Shown: positions 49,009 through 58,659, counted from the stretch's first letter. The stretch: DNA of 64,000 nt from Palsa-504 sp963808615 (GCA_963808615.1 CAWEGV010000006.1:1-64000), one strand, 5' to 3'. Translations and numbers: made by a program. Notes: generated by a model not told the origin, from the sequence alone.

Positions 49009-49884
49009 ATGGGCGAGGCCGACTGGCTAGCGGAGCGCTTCGAGGCGCAACGGCCGCGCCTTCGCGCGGTGGCCTACCGGATGCTCGGCTCGGGCGCCGA
49101 GGCCGATGACGCGCTGCAGGAAGCCTGGCTGCGGCTGAACCGGTCCGATACCTCCGCGGTGGAGAACATGAGCGGCTGGCTCACCACGATCGTGGCCCGG
49201 GTGTGCCTCGACCTGCTGCGCTCTCGCCAGTCCCGGCGTGAACAGCTGGCCGGCGACCACCTGCCCGAGCCGGTGCGCGACACCGGCGACACCGACGGTC
49301 CCGAGCAGCAGGCGCTGATGGCGGACTCGGTCGGGCTCGCCCTGCTGGTAGTCCTGGACACCCTCACGCCGGTCGAGCGGCTGACGTTCGTGCTCCATGA
49401 CATGTTCGACGTCCCCTTCGACCAGATCGCCCCCATCGTGGAACGCTCCCCGGCCGCCGCCCGCCAGCTGGCCAGCCGCGCCCGGCGCCGGGTCCGTGCG
49501 GCCGGCCCGGGCCCGGGCGCCGACCCGGCCCGCCAGCGCGAGGTCGTCAGCGCCTTCCTGGCCGCGTCACGCCGCGGTGACTTCGCCGCGCTGATCGCGC
49601 TGCTCGATCCCGACGTCGCGCTGCGCACCGACCGCGAAGGCGTGCGGCTCGGCGCACCCGAGGAGATCCTCGGGGCTCACGCCGTGGCCGACGTCTTCGT
49701 CGAGTACGCCGGCGGCGTCAGCCCGGCCCTGGTCAACGGGCTCGCCGGAGCGGTCTGGGCTCCGGGCGGCCGACCGCGGGTCGCCTACGTATTCACCGTG
49801 GCCGATGGCACGATCACCGACGTCGACCGGGTCGCGAACCGCGACCGGCTCGCCGAGCTCAACGTGGTCGTCCTGGACGGCTGA
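49009..49884 (+). CDS. ECF sigma factor, ECF41/SigJ type
   Basis: RNA polymerase sigma factor of 291 residues. Region 2 is FEAQRPRLRAVAYRMLGSGA, EADDALQEAWLRLNRSDT; region 4 is LDTLTPVERLTFVLHDMFDV, PFDQIAPIVERSPAAARQLA. The C-terminal 110 residues (REVVSAFLAASRRGDFAALI to the end) form the SnoaL-like domain that in ECF41 proteins replaces a separate anti-sigma factor. Adjacent to a divergent NmrA-like reductase, as typical for ECF41 (linked oxidoreductase/epimerase genes). A truncated relative lies at 6316-6884. Confidence 0.92.
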   Translation: MGEADWLAERFEAQRPRLRAVAYRMLGSGAEADDALQEAWLRLNRSDTSAVENMSGWLTTIVARVCLDLLRSRQSRREQLAGDHLPEPVRDTGDTDGPEQQALMADSVGLALLVVLDTLTPVERLTFVLHDMFDVPFDQIAPIVERSPAAARQLASRARRRVRAAGPGPGADPARQREVVSAFLAASRRGDFAALIALLDPDVALRTDREGVRLGAPEEILGAHAVADVFVEYAGGVSPALVNGLAGAVWAPGGRPRVAYVFTVADGTITDVDRVANRDRLAELNVVVLDG

Positions 49885-49985
49885 CCTCGTTCGTCACCCG
49901 CTGTGGACCCGGGAGCCGCGGGTCTCCCCGACCGGCGTGGCGACTGCGCTCGTCGGGTCTTGCCCATAGCATGGCCGGTGAGGTT

Positions 49986-50010
49986 GACCACGGCCGTTCG
50001 GATCAAAAAT
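49986..50010. repeat. Third, shorter copy of the ACCACGG element
   Basis: GACCACGG-CCGTTCGGATC followed by AAAAAT. It lacks the central base of the ACGGnCCGT core and carries GGATC where the other copies have GTAT. It lies in the 173-base gap between the sigma factor gene and a convergent SDR gene. Confidence 0.45.
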
Positions 50011-50057
50011 GAATGAACTCAAGGCGGTCAGCGCGGATACGGCCAGAGCCGGGCAGG

Positions 50058-50810
50058 TCAGCGCCGGTCGACCTGGAACGGGGCGAAGCTCTGGCCGGTC
50101 GGCATCAGCTCGATGACGTTGATGTTCACGTGCGGCGGCTGGCTCGTCGCCCACTCGATCGCGGCCGCGACGTCCCCGGCGGTCAACGGCTGGGCTCCGG
50201 CGTAGACCGCGGCGGCCCGTTCGGCGTCGCCGCCGAAACGCACCTGGGAGAACTCGGTTCCGCCGGACAGCCCGGGTTCGACGGAGGTGACCCTGACTCC
50301 GGTGCCATGCAGGTCAGAGCGCAGGTTGAGGCTGAACTGGTGCACGAACGCCTTCGTCGCGCCGTAGACGTTACCGCCCGGGTAGGGGTAGGTACCGGCA
50401 ATCGAGCCGAGGTTGACGATGTGCCCGGTGCCCCGCGCGACCATCTGCGGCAGCAGCGCGCGGGTCATGTAGACCAGGCCCGCGCAGTTGGTGTCGATCA
50501 TCTGGTCCCATTCGTCCAGTTCGGCCTCCTGGGCCGGTTCCAGCCCCAGGGCGAGTCCGGCGTTGTTGACCAGGATGTCGACCTGGGCGAAGTCCGGCGG
50601 CAGCTCGCTAGCGACCCGGCCGACGCTGGCGCGGTCCCGTACGTCGAGAGACAGCGGCAGCAGGACATCGCGGCCGAGTTCGCCGGCCAGGGAGCGGAGC
50701 CGGCCGGTGCGCCGGCCCGCGGCGACAACCCGGTCCCCGCGGGCGGCGAACCGGCGGGCGGCCGCCAGGCCGAAGCCCGAGCTGGCGCCGGTGATGAATA
50801 CAGTCCGCAC
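50058..50810 (-). CDS. Short-chain dehydrogenase/reductase
   Basis: Classical SDR of 250 residues, similar in layout to YdfG-type NADP-dependent 3-hydroxy acid dehydrogenases. TGASSGFGLAAARRFAARG at residues 7-25, NNAGLALGLEP, the catalytic Ser region NLGSIAGTYPYPGG and YGATK are all intact. The substrate is unknown. ATG 50810; the divergent helicase gene starts at 50895. No operon partner is visible. Confidence 0.9.
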   Translation of the reverse strand: MRTVFITGASSGFGLAAARRFAARGDRVVAAGRRTGRLRSLAGELGRDVLLPLSLDVRDRASVGRVASELPPDFAQVDILVNNAGLALGLEPAQEAELDEWDQMIDTNCAGLVYMTRALLPQMVARGTGHIVNLGSIAGTYPYPGGNVYGATKAFVHQFSLNLRSDLHGTGVRVTSVEPGLSGGTEFSQVRFGGDAERAAAVYAGAQPLTAGDVAAAIEWATSQPPHVNINVIELMPTGQSFAPFQVDRR

Positions 50811-50894
50811 GCCATGACCTTAGCGAATAAGCCGGGTGCCCCCGGCGTTTGGTATCAGGTAATCCCCTTGAGACACTGCACCGTGGATTCCGCC

Positions 50895-53393
50895 ATGACG
50901 CTTACTGACCTGCTGCCTGAGACCTCCGATCCGGACGCCGTCTTCGACGCGTTCGCCGAGTGGTCCAAGCGGCGCGGGCTGGCGCTGTACCCGAACCAGG
51001 AGGAAGCGCTCATCGAGATCGTGTCCGGGGCGAACGTCATCTTGTCCACCCCCACCGGGTCGGGCAAGAGCCTGGTCGCCGCGGGGGCCCACTTCGCCGC
51101 GCTCGCGGACGGCAGGCGGACGTTCTACACCGCGCCGATCAAGGCGCTGGTGTCGGAGAAGTTCTTCGACCTGTGCGCGGCGTTCGGCCCGTCCCAGATC
51201 GGCATGATGACCGGGGACGCCAGTGTCAACCCGGAGGCGCCGGTGATCTGCTGCACCGCGGAGGTGCTGGCCAGCCTCGCGCTGCGGGATGGCGCCGCGG
51301 CCGACGTGGACCAGGTGGTGATGGACGAGTTCCACTTCTACTCCGACCCCGATCGCGGCTGGGCCTGGCAGGTCCCGCTGATCGAACTGCCCCGCGCGCA
51401 GTTCGTGCTGATGTCGGCGACGCTCGGCGACGTGTCGCGGTTCGAAGAGGACTTGACCCGGCGCACTGGCAGGCCAACCGCGGTGATCCAGTCGGCCGAA
51501 CGGCCGGTGCCGCTGGTCTTCTCCTACGTGACCGAACCGCTGCACGAGACGCTGGCCGAGCTGCTCGCTACTGACCAGGCGCCGGTCTACGTGGTGCACT
51601 TCACCCAGGCCGCGGCGCTGGAGCAGGCGCAGGCGCTGATGAGCGTCAACGTGTGCAGCCGGGCCGAGAAGGATGCCATCGCCGAGCTGATCGGCGACTT
51701 CCGGTTCTCATCGGGCTTCGGCAAGACCCTGTCCCGGCTGGTCCGGCACGGCATCGGCGTGCACCACGCCGGGATGCTGCCCCGGTACCGGCGCCTGGTG
51801 GAGACGCTGACCCAGGCCGGGCTGCTGAAGGTCATCTGCGGCACGGACACCCTGGGCGTGGGCATCAACGTACCGATCCGCACCGTGCTGCTGACCGCGC
51901 TGTCCAAGTTCGACGGGAGCAAGACCAGGCTGCTGCAGGCCCGGGAGTTCCACCAGATCGCCGGGCGGGCCGGCCGGGCCGGGTTTGACGTATCCGGGCG
52001 GGTCGTCGTGCAGGCCCCTGAGCACGTGGTGGAGAACGAGCGGGCCCTGGCCAAGGCAGGCGACGACCCGAAGGCGCGGCGCAAGGTGGTACGAAAGAAG
52101 CCGCCTGAGGGTTTCGTGTCCTGGGGCAAGCCCACCTTCGAGCGCCTGGTGGCCGCCGAACCCGAGCCACTGACCTCGAGCTTCAAGGTCACCCACGCCA
52201 TGGTGCTGAACGTCGTCGCCCGTCCGGGCGACGCTTTCGCCGCCATGCGCCACCTGCTGACCGACAATGACGAGGACCGCGCGGCCCAGCGCAAGCACAT
52301 TCACCGGGCTATCGAGATCTACCGCGCGCTGCTGGCCGGAGGCGTGATGGAGCGCCTGGATGGGCCCGACGAGGCGGGCCGCCTGGTCCGGCTCACCGTG
52401 GACCTGCAGTTCGACTTCGCGCTGAACCAGCCGCTGTCGCCGTTCGCGCTGGCCGCCATCGAGCTGCTGGACCGTGACTCGCCGTCGTACGCCCTGGACG
52501 TGCTGTCGGTGATCGAGTCGACGCTCGACGACCCGCGTCAGGTGCTGTCCGCCCAGCAGTTCAGGGCGCGGGGCGAGGCGGTGGCCCAGATGAAGGCGGA
52601 CGGCGTCCCGTATGACGAGCGGCTGGAGCTGCTGGACGGGGTGACCTATCCCAAGCCGCTGGCCGACCTGCTCGAGGGCGCGTACGACATCTACCGGCGC
52701 GGTCATCCCTGGGTCGCGGACTACGAGCTGTCGCCGAAGTCGGTGGTCCGCGACATGTACGAGCGAGCGCTGACGTTCACCGAGTACGTCGGCTTCTACG
52801 GGCTGTCCCGGTCCGAGGGCCTGGTGCTGCGCTACCTGGCCGACGCCTATAAGGCGCTGCGCCAGACGGTGCCCGACGAGGCGAAGACCGAGGAGCTGAC
52901 CGACCTGTCCGAATGGCTGGGCGAGATCGTGCGCCAGGTCGACTCCAGCCTGATCGACGAGTGGGAGCGGCTCCGTGATCCGTCGGCTCCGGCCACGGGG
53001 GACACGGGCGGGCGCCCGGCCACGGTGACCAGCAACATCCGGGCGTTCCGCGTCCTGGTCCGCAATGCCCTGTTCCACAGGGTCAAGCTGGCCGCGCTCG
53101 GTCACTATGACGAGCTGGGCGCCCTGGACGCGGGCAGCGGCTGGGACTCCGACGCGTGGGCTGACGCCCTAGAGGATTACTTCGAAGTCCACGACGAGAT
53201 CGGCACCGGGCCGGACGCCCGCGGCCCTGGCCTGCTGATCATCGACGAGCAACCCGGCCTATGGGCCGTCCGCCAGATCCTCGACGACCCGGCGGGCGAC
53301 CACGACTGGGGCATCAGCGCCGAGGTCGACCTGGCCGCCTCGGACGAGGCCGGCGCGGCCGTGCTGCGCATCACGGACGTGGGGCAGCTGTAG
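50895..53393 (+). CDS. DEAD/DEAH-box RNA helicase (DUF3516 family)
   Basis: Superfamily 2 helicase of 832 residues, of the Ski2-like actinobacterial type with a C-terminal DUF3516 region. Motif I is STPTGSGKSLVAAG (about 52-60), motif II VVMDEFHFYSD (about 145), motif III LMSATLGD, and motif VI FHQIAGRAGRAGFD (about 357). The C-terminal half (from about 440) is helical, with YALDVLSVIESTLDDPRQVL and EYVGFYGLSRSEGLVLRYL. Likely an RNA-processing ATPase. ATG 50895 starts the conserved region; the frame upstream to 50013 is antisense to the SDR gene and is rejected. Confidence 0.93.
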   Translation: MTLTDLLPETSDPDAVFDAFAEWSKRRGLALYPNQEEALIEIVSGANVILSTPTGSGKSLVAAGAHFAALADGRRTFYTAPIKALVSEKFFDLCAAFGPSQIGMMTGDASVNPEAPVICCTAEVLASLALRDGAAADVDQVVMDEFHFYSDPDRGWAWQVPLIELPRAQFVLMSATLGDVSRFEEDLTRRTGRPTAVIQSAERPVPLVFSYVTEPLHETLAELLATDQAPVYVVHFTQAAALEQAQALMSVNVCSRAEKDAIAELIGDFRFSSGFGKTLSRLVRHGIGVHHAGMLPRYRRLVETLTQAGLLKVICGTDTLGVGINVPIRTVLLTALSKFDGSKTRLLQAREFHQIAGRAGRAGFDVSGRVVVQAPEHVVENERALAKAGDDPKARRKVVRKKPPEGFVSWGKPTFERLVAAEPEPLTSSFKVTHAMVLNVVARPGDAFAAMRHLLTDNDEDRAAQRKHIHRAIEIYRALLAGGVMERLDGPDEAGRLVRLTVDLQFDFALNQPLSPFALAAIELLDRDSPSYALDVLSVIESTLDDPRQVLSAQQFRARGEAVAQMKADGVPYDERLELLDGVTYPKPLADLLEGAYDIYRRGHPWVADYELSPKSVVRDMYERALTFTEYVGFYGLSRSEGLVLRYLADAYKALRQTVPDEAKTEELTDLSEWLGEIVRQVDSSLIDEWERLRDPSAPATGDTGGRPATVTSNIRAFRVLVRNALFHRVKLAALGHYDELGALDAGSGWDSDAWADALEDYFEVHDEIGTGPDARGPGLLIIDEQPGLWAVRQILDDPAGDHDWGISAEVDLAASDEAGAAVLRITDVGQL

Positions 53394-53424
53394 GGGCGGG
53401 GACTCGGTGGCAAGGAGGCGGGAC

Positions 53425-54288
53425 ATGCTCGGGATCAGGCGCATCACGGGCGCAGCAGGCTCGGCGCCCGAGGGCGAGCCGGGATCGTGGGTGAGCGATG
53501 CGGCGCGGGAGACGTTCATGGCCGCCTACGAGCGGGCGTTCGCGCTGTGGCCGCAGCCCTGCGAGGAGTTCGACGTCGAGACGGCGACCGCGACCACGCG
53601 GGTGCACGGCTACCGGCCGCACCCGGGCGGGGACCCGGTGGTGCTGCTCACGGGGGCCGGGGGCAACGCAGCGGCCTGGTTCCCGCACGTGGCGGCGCTC
53701 GCGGGGGCCGGCCCGGTCTACGGGATCGACATGCCAGGCGACGCGAATCCCAGCGTCCCGCGCGCCCTGATGACTCCCCCGGCGTCCTGCGCGGCGTGGC
53801 TGGATGAGCTGCTGGGCAAGCTCAGCGACCGCCCGGCGCACCTGGTGGGCTTCTCCTACGGCGGCTGGGTCGCCATGAACCAGGCGATCCGCGCCCCCGG
53901 CCGGGTCGCCTCCATCACGCTGCTCGACCCCGCCGGGCTCACCAAGCTTGACGCCCGCTTCTGGTGGTGGTTGTCCATCAGCGGTCTGGCCAGCCGCACC
54001 CCGATGCCGCTGCGCCGCCACCTGGCCCGGTGGCTGGACAGCCCGGCCATGCTGCAGCCGGAGCTGATGACTCTCATGTGGGCCGGCATCCGCGGCTACC
54101 GGGCGGAACCGAAGTTCCCCGGCGTCCTGGGCGACGACGAACTCCGCGCGATCACCGTGCCGGTCCTGCTCGTGGCCGGCGCGCGCAGCGCCATGCTCAC
54201 CCCGGCGGAGGCGGCAGTTTCACGGCGCGGTACGCCACGCTGGCGGTCACCGCGGCGGCGTTTGACGGCGCGGTATCGGGATGATTGA
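53425..54288 (+). CDS. Alpha/beta hydrolase, C-terminus apparently truncated
   Basis: Alpha/beta-hydrolase-fold protein of 287 residues. Strand/oxyanion region VVLLTGAGGNAAAWFPHVAA, nucleophile Ser in AHLVGFSYGGWVAMNQAIRA and the LLVAGARSAMLTPAEA segment after the cap are normal, but at the point where the catalytic His-bearing tail (about 45 residues) should follow, the frame gives only RRGTPRWRSPRRRLTARY and stops. So the His is lost, and activity is doubtful. ATG 53425 has AAGGAGG ahead. The stop overlaps the start of the GMC gene, which suggests the deletion joined them. Confidence 0.78.
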   Translation: MLGIRRITGAAGSAPEGEPGSWVSDAARETFMAAYERAFALWPQPCEEFDVETATATTRVHGYRPHPGGDPVVLLTGAGGNAAAWFPHVAALAGAGPVYGIDMPGDANPSVPRALMTPPASCAAWLDELLGKLSDRPAHLVGFSYGGWVAMNQAIRAPGRVASITLLDPAGLTKLDARFWWWLSISGLASRTPMPLRRHLARWLDSPAMLQPELMTLMWAGIRGYRAEPKFPGVLGDDELRAITVPVLLVAGARSAMLTPAEAAVSRRGTPRWRSPRRRLTARYRDD

Positions 54289-56422
54289 GAATGTCCTGGT
54301 GACAACGGGGCCCAACCTGACAGATCCGCCGCGGCTGAGCGCGCAGGCGCGAGCGGCCGCGCGACGGTTCGCCGAGGTCGTCTGCCCGCCCGGGATGGTA
54401 ACGCACCACCGGACGGACCGGGTCCTGGCCGAGTTCGAGCAGATGCTCGGTGCCCTGGCGCCCGCGGCCAGGAAGGGCGTGGCCGCCGCGCTCGTCTCCC
54501 TCGACCAGGGGGCACGGCTGTACCCGCGGTCCCGGGGAAGACGTTTCACCCGGCTCGACGACCAGGCCGCCGAGGCCTACATCCGGGCGCTGCTGAGCCG
54601 GGGGGTGACGGCCGAGCTGGCGCAGCGGATCAAGGGCCTGGTCGTGATGTGCTACTACGAGCTGCCCGTGGTGCAGCGGGAGACCGGCTACGACCCGGCC
54701 CCGTACATCGCGGCCGTGTCACGGCGCCGCCTGGAGTCCTACGGACCGCAGATCCGCGCGGGCGAGGCCGCGGTCACCGGCCCGGTCGCCGGCCCGGCGG
54801 CGGACGCGGGGCCGGGACAGCAGGGACGCGGGCTCCGGACAGCCAGACGCGGGCCAGCGATCAGCGGACCCGGGACAGCGATGAGCGTACCCAGCGGGCT
54901 CACCACCGCGGCAGGCGTGGCGGGGGACGTGAACCTGGAATGCGGGGTGGTGATCGTCGGGTCGGGGGCCGGCGGGGCGACGATGGCTACCGAACTGGCC
55001 GAGGCGGGGATGGACGTGGTGGTGATCGAAGAGGGCGGGTACCACCCGACCGAGTCGTTCACGCCTAGCTCGCTGGGGGCGCTGCGTACGCTGTACCGCG
55101 ACGGGGGCGGCGGGATGACGGTGGGGCGGCCGTCGGTGCTGTTCGCCGAGGGCCGCTGCGTGGGCGGGTCCACGGTGGTGAACGGGGGGATGTCCTGGCG
55201 GACCCCGGGCCAGGTGCTGGAACGCTGGGCCAGGCACGAGGACGTGCAGGCGATCAGCGAGCAGGACATGGACCCCTACTTCGCCAGGGCCGAGGCACGC
55301 CATTCGGTCGGGCTGCAGGACCCGGAGACGATCGGGCGGGATTCGGAGCTGCTGAAGGCGGGCGCCGAGGCCAGCGGCTGGTCGGTGGTGCCGAACCTGC
55401 GCAACCAGCTGCACTGCGCGGGCACGAACTGCTGTACCAGCGGCTGCCCGACGGGGGCAAAGCGGTCGATGCTGGTGACCAGCGTGCCGCGGGCGCTGGC
55501 GCTGGGCGCCCGGCTGTTCACCGACTGCCGGGTGGACCGGGTTACCCGCTCGGCGGGCGCGGTGACCGGGGTGACCGGGCATTTCGTCCGGCCGGGCGGC
55601 GGACCCAGGCTCACCGTGCGGGCTCCGGCCGTGATCGTGGCGGGCGGTGCGATCCAGACGCCGGCGCTGCTGGCCAGGTCGGGGCTGCGGTCGGCGTCGG
55701 GACAGCTGGGCCGCAACCTGTCGATGCATCCGAACGCCCACGTGACCGCCTTCTTCGACTCCGATGTCAGCGGATGGCGCGGCGTTCACCAGGCGTTCCA
55801 GGTCCGCGAGTTCACCTCAGAGGGACTGATCCTGACCGCCACCAACCTGCCGCCGCCGATGCAGGCCGCCCTGCTGCCGGCCTACGGCCGCGAGCTCGGG
55901 GAGCTGATGGCGGACTACAACCGCATGGTGACCGCGGGGCCGCTGGTTACCGACTCAGGGGCCGGCCGGGTGCGCAACGTCCCCGGCCTGGGCCCGCAGG
56001 TCTTCTACCGGCTCACCGACGCCACCGCGGCCCGGCTGGTGCGCGGCGTGGAACTGACCGCGGAGGCGCTGTTCGCGGCGGGAGCCCGCCGGATGCTGCT
56101 CCCCTTCGACGGGGCACCCGAGGTGCGCAGCCCCGGGCAGCTGCGGGACCTGCTGGCGCGGCCGGTGCCCAAGCGTTCGATCCAGGTGTATTCGATCCAC
56201 CTGATGGGCACCGCGCGGATGAGTGAGGACCCCCGGCGCGGCGTCACCGACAGCTTCGGGGCCTTCCACGGCGTGCCGGGGCTGACGGTGGCCGACGCGG
56301 GCTTGTTCCCTGGCCCCATCGGCGTCAACCCGATGGAGACGGTCATCGCACTGGCCATCCGCAACGCGCGGTACCTGCTCGAGCGGGGGCTGCTCGAACG
56401 GCGGAACCGCCGCGGCATCTGA
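54281..56422 (+). CDS. GMC-type FAD oxidoreductase with N-terminal helical domain
   Basis: A 713-residue protein. Residues 1-165 form a helical domain like gluconate 2-dehydrogenase subunit 3 (RAAARRFAEVVCPPGMVTHH, YIRALLSRGVTAELAQRIKG), then a Gly/Arg/Thr linker of about 40 residues, then a glucose-methanol-choline oxidoreductase: FAD motif VVIVGSGAGGATMATELAEA (about 224), GGSTVVNGGMSWRTP, NCCTSGCPTGAKRSMLVTSV and the C-terminal SIHLMGTARMSEDP with PIGVNPMETVIALAIRNARY. It would oxidise an alcohol or sterol-like substrate. ATG 54281 overlaps the preceding gene by 8 bases. Confidence 0.88.
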   Translation: MIENVLVTTGPNLTDPPRLSAQARAAARRFAEVVCPPGMVTHHRTDRVLAEFEQMLGALAPAARKGVAAALVSLDQGARLYPRSRGRRFTRLDDQAAEAYIRALLSRGVTAELAQRIKGLVVMCYYELPVVQRETGYDPAPYIAAVSRRRLESYGPQIRAGEAAVTGPVAGPAADAGPGQQGRGLRTARRGPAISGPGTAMSVPSGLTTAAGVAGDVNLECGVVIVGSGAGGATMATELAEAGMDVVVIEEGGYHPTESFTPSSLGALRTLYRDGGGGMTVGRPSVLFAEGRCVGGSTVVNGGMSWRTPGQVLERWARHEDVQAISEQDMDPYFARAEARHSVGLQDPETIGRDSELLKAGAEASGWSVVPNLRNQLHCAGTNCCTSGCPTGAKRSMLVTSVPRALALGARLFTDCRVDRVTRSAGAVTGVTGHFVRPGGGPRLTVRAPAVIVAGGAIQTPALLARSGLRSASGQLGRNLSMHPNAHVTAFFDSDVSGWRGVHQAFQVREFTSEGLILTATNLPPPMQAALLPAYGRELGELMADYNRMVTAGPLVTDSGAGRVRNVPGLGPQVFYRLTDATAARLVRGVELTAEALFAAGARRMLLPFDGAPEVRSPGQLRDLLARPVPKRSIQVYSIHLMGTARMSEDPRRGVTDSFGAFHGVPGLTVADAGLFPGPIGVNPMETVIALAIRNARYLLERGLLERRNRRGI

Positions 56423-56428
56423 CCTGGC

Positions 56429-56539
56429 CTACTCGATCAGGGTGAACAGCGTGTACGCCGCCAGCATGCGCACCAGGGCCTGGTTGCCCGCCAGCGCGTG
56501 GAACGTGCGCAGGCGGTGCCCGCGGGGGCGCTCGGTCAC
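56429..56539 (-). pseudogene. MFS transporter start fragment (36 residues)
   Basis: From GTG 56539, coupled by a GTGA overlap to the acyl-CoA synthetase stop, the frame reads VTERPRGHRLRTFHALAGNQ, ALVRMLAAYTLFTLIE and then TAG at 56429. This is the typical N-terminus of an MFS transporter cut at the first helix. The remaining 400 residues are gone and the GMC gene follows on the other strand after 6 bases. The operon FAD oxidoreductase-synthetase-transporter therefore lost its third gene through a deletion. Confidence 0.6.
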
Positions 56540-58659
56540 GCCGAGCCTGGCGCCGCGCCGCCGGAACGGGGCACGGCCAGGAGGTCGGCGGCCAGGGCGC
56601 CGGACGGTCCGCAGATGAGCGGGTTGATATCCAGCGCGTCCAGCACGTCGCCCAGGTCGCAGGCCAGCCCGGAGAGGGCGGTGATGGCGTCGGCGATCGC
56701 GCCGAGGTCGGCGGGGCGCTGGCCGCGGGCACCGGCCAGCACGGCGGCCAGCCGGAGCCGGGCCAGCACCACGAGCGCGCTCGAGCGGGTGACGGGAGGA
56801 AGCACCACGGCCCGTTCGGAGAAAATCTCTATCAGCACTCCCCCGGCGCTGATGACGACTAGGGGGCCGAGGGCAGCGTCACGGACGAGGCCCAGGGCCA
56901 GTTCGGTACCTGGTGCGGCGGTCTGGCACACCAGCACGCGGGGGCCGAGGCGGGCGGCCAGGTCGTCGTAGGCCGAGCCGACCACATCGGGATCGCCGAG
57001 CCCGAGCCGCACGCCCGCGACGTCCGACTTGTGCGCGATCCGCGGTTCGTCAGTCTTGACCACGACCGGGTAGCCGATCTCGGCCGCGGCGGCGAGAGCG
57101 GCAGCGCGGGTGCAGACGGCCTGGGCGCGCACCGCCGGGATGCCGTAGTCGCGGAGCAGGTCCAGCAGGTCCGCTCCGCTCAGGCCGCCCGCGGTGAGCC
57201 GTGCGGTCCAGCGCCGGCGGCGGGCCGGGTCCCGGGGTTCAACGGACGGGGCCTGTGGCGGCTCGGGGGGAGCGGCGTGGTCGAGCAGGTGGCGCAGGGC
57301 GAGCAGGCCGCCGCGGGTGCCCTCGAAGACGGGGATGCCCGCGGCGCGCAACCGGTCCGCGGCGGCCGGGTCGACGGCCGCGGGCAGGCCGGCCAGCACC
57401 GCGACCGGCTTGCCGGTACCGGACGCGGCGGCCAGCACGGCCCGCGGGTAGGCCTGGTCGTTGTCCAACTCGGGCACCAAATCGACGGCCAGGGCGACCG
57501 CGGCCACGCGCGGGTCCGCGGCCAGCGTCGACAGGCACTCGGTGAACAGCGGCTCGGTGTCCCGGCCGGTGCCCCACACGTCCAGCGGGTTGGCCGGCGC
57601 CAGGCCGGGGTCGAGCACGGCGGCCAGCCGGTCCGCGGTTTCCTGGCCAAGCGGGGCGAACGGCACGCCGAGTTCGGCGGCCAGATCCGCGACGTGCGCG
57701 CGCTCCAGGCCGGAGTCGTGCACGGTGGCGATGCCGGCCGCGTGGCGGTCAGTGCGGCGGCCGGCCGCGAACAGCTCCAGCGTGTCGGCCATCTCGGCCA
57801 GGTCATGCACCCGGTGCACGCCGTAGGCGGCGGCCAGCGCCTCCCAGGCGCCGTCGGCCGCAGCCAGTGCGCCGGAGTGCGCGGACACCAGCGCCTTGCC
57901 ATTCTCCGAGGCGCCCACGCTGAGCAGGACGACGGGGATGTCCCTGCGCAGCGCGGCGTGCAGCACCTCACGCAAGGCGGCCGCGTCCCTGATCGCCTCC
58001 AGGACCAGGGCCAGCACCTTGGTCTCGGCCAGCCGGAGCGCGTAGCCGGCGTAGGCGGCGGCGGTGGTGACGAGCTCCTGGCCGGACGAGACGGCCAGGC
58101 TGAAGCCGAACCCCCGGCGCGCGCGCAGCATCGCGGAGAACACCGACCCCGAGTGGGTGATGAGGGCGACCGGCCCGGCCGGGACCGGGTCCGGCTCGAT
58201 GTACCCGACGGCGCGCAGGCCGCGGGCCACGTTGACGAAGCCCATGCACCCCGCGCCGCACACGGCCATCCCCGCGTCGGTGGCGATCGCGGTCAGCCGT
58301 TTCCTCAGGCCGCTGCCCCCGGATGGGTCGAAGGCGTTTCCGAAGATGACGGCCGAACGGTCCTGCCTGCCTGCGGCCGCGCACAGCTGGTCGGCCAGCG
58401 CGGTGTCGGGCACGGCGAGCAGGACCAGGTCGACCGGCTCGGGTACCTCGGCCAGCGTGGCCAGGCAGGGCACGCCGCCGATGTCGCCGTACCGCGGGTT
58501 CACCAGGTAGCTGCGAGGGCGGGCGGGGCTGCGGGCGACTTCGGCGATCATCCGCGCGCCCAGGCTGCCGGGCCGCGCGCTGGCGCCGACCAGCGCGATG
58601 CTGCGCGCCTCCAGCATCGCGGTGAGGGCATCCGGTGCGCGCGCGGCCGGGATGGTCAC
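56536..58659 (-). CDS. ADP-forming acyl-CoA synthetase (fused alpha-beta)
   Basis: NDP-forming acetate/acyl-CoA ligase of 707 residues. CoA-binding domain at the N-terminus (SIALVGASARPGSLGARMIA), succinyl-CoA-ligase-like middle part with the phospho-His motif SAHSGALAAADGAW (about 270), and a C-terminal ATP-grasp part (YGIPAVRAQAVCTRAAALAA, YPVVVKTDEPRIAHKSDVAG, LDINPLICG). It makes an acyl-CoA with ADP or AMP formation. It is coupled to the preceding FAD oxidoreductase by a GTGA overlap at 58656-58659, and is therefore under the same operator at 60413. The substrate is probably a short organic acid. Confidence 0.9.
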   Translation of the reverse strand: MTIPAARAPDALTAMLEARSIALVGASARPGSLGARMIAEVARSPARPRSYLVNPRYGDIGGVPCLATLAEVPEPVDLVLLAVPDTALADQLCAAAGRQDRSAVIFGNAFDPSGGSGLRKRLTAIATDAGMAVCGAGCMGFVNVARGLRAVGYIEPDPVPAGPVALITHSGSVFSAMLRARRGFGFSLAVSSGQELVTTAAAYAGYALRLAETKVLALVLEAIRDAAALREVLHAALRRDIPVVLLSVGASENGKALVSAHSGALAAADGAWEALAAAYGVHRVHDLAEMADTLELFAAGRRTDRHAAGIATVHDSGLERAHVADLAAELGVPFAPLGQETADRLAAVLDPGLAPANPLDVWGTGRDTEPLFTECLSTLAADPRVAAVALAVDLVPELDNDQAYPRAVLAAASGTGKPVAVLAGLPAAVDPAAADRLRAAGIPVFEGTRGGLLALRHLLDHAAPPEPPQAPSVEPRDPARRRRWTARLTAGGLSGADLLDLLRDYGIPAVRAQAVCTRAAALAAAAEIGYPVVVKTDEPRIAHKSDVAGVRLGLGDPDVVGSAYDDLAARLGPRVLVCQTAAPGTELALGLVRDAALGPLVVISAGGVLIEIFSERAVVLPPVTRSSALVVLARLRLAAVLAGARGQRPADLGAIADAITALSGLACDLGDVLDALDINPLICGPSGALAADLLAVPRSGGAAPGSA

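Noticed and set aside
50013..50894. In-frame N-terminal extension of the helicase
   Set aside because: It is antisense to a complete SDR gene and reads as low-complexity sequence; the helicase fold starts at ATG 50895.
56806..56830. Fourth copy of the ACCACGG element inside the acyl-CoA synthetase gene
   Set aside because: Only about 16 bases match and they encode a conserved-looking ERAVVLPP stretch; the A-run and RBS-like part are missing, so chance in GC-rich coding DNA is likely.
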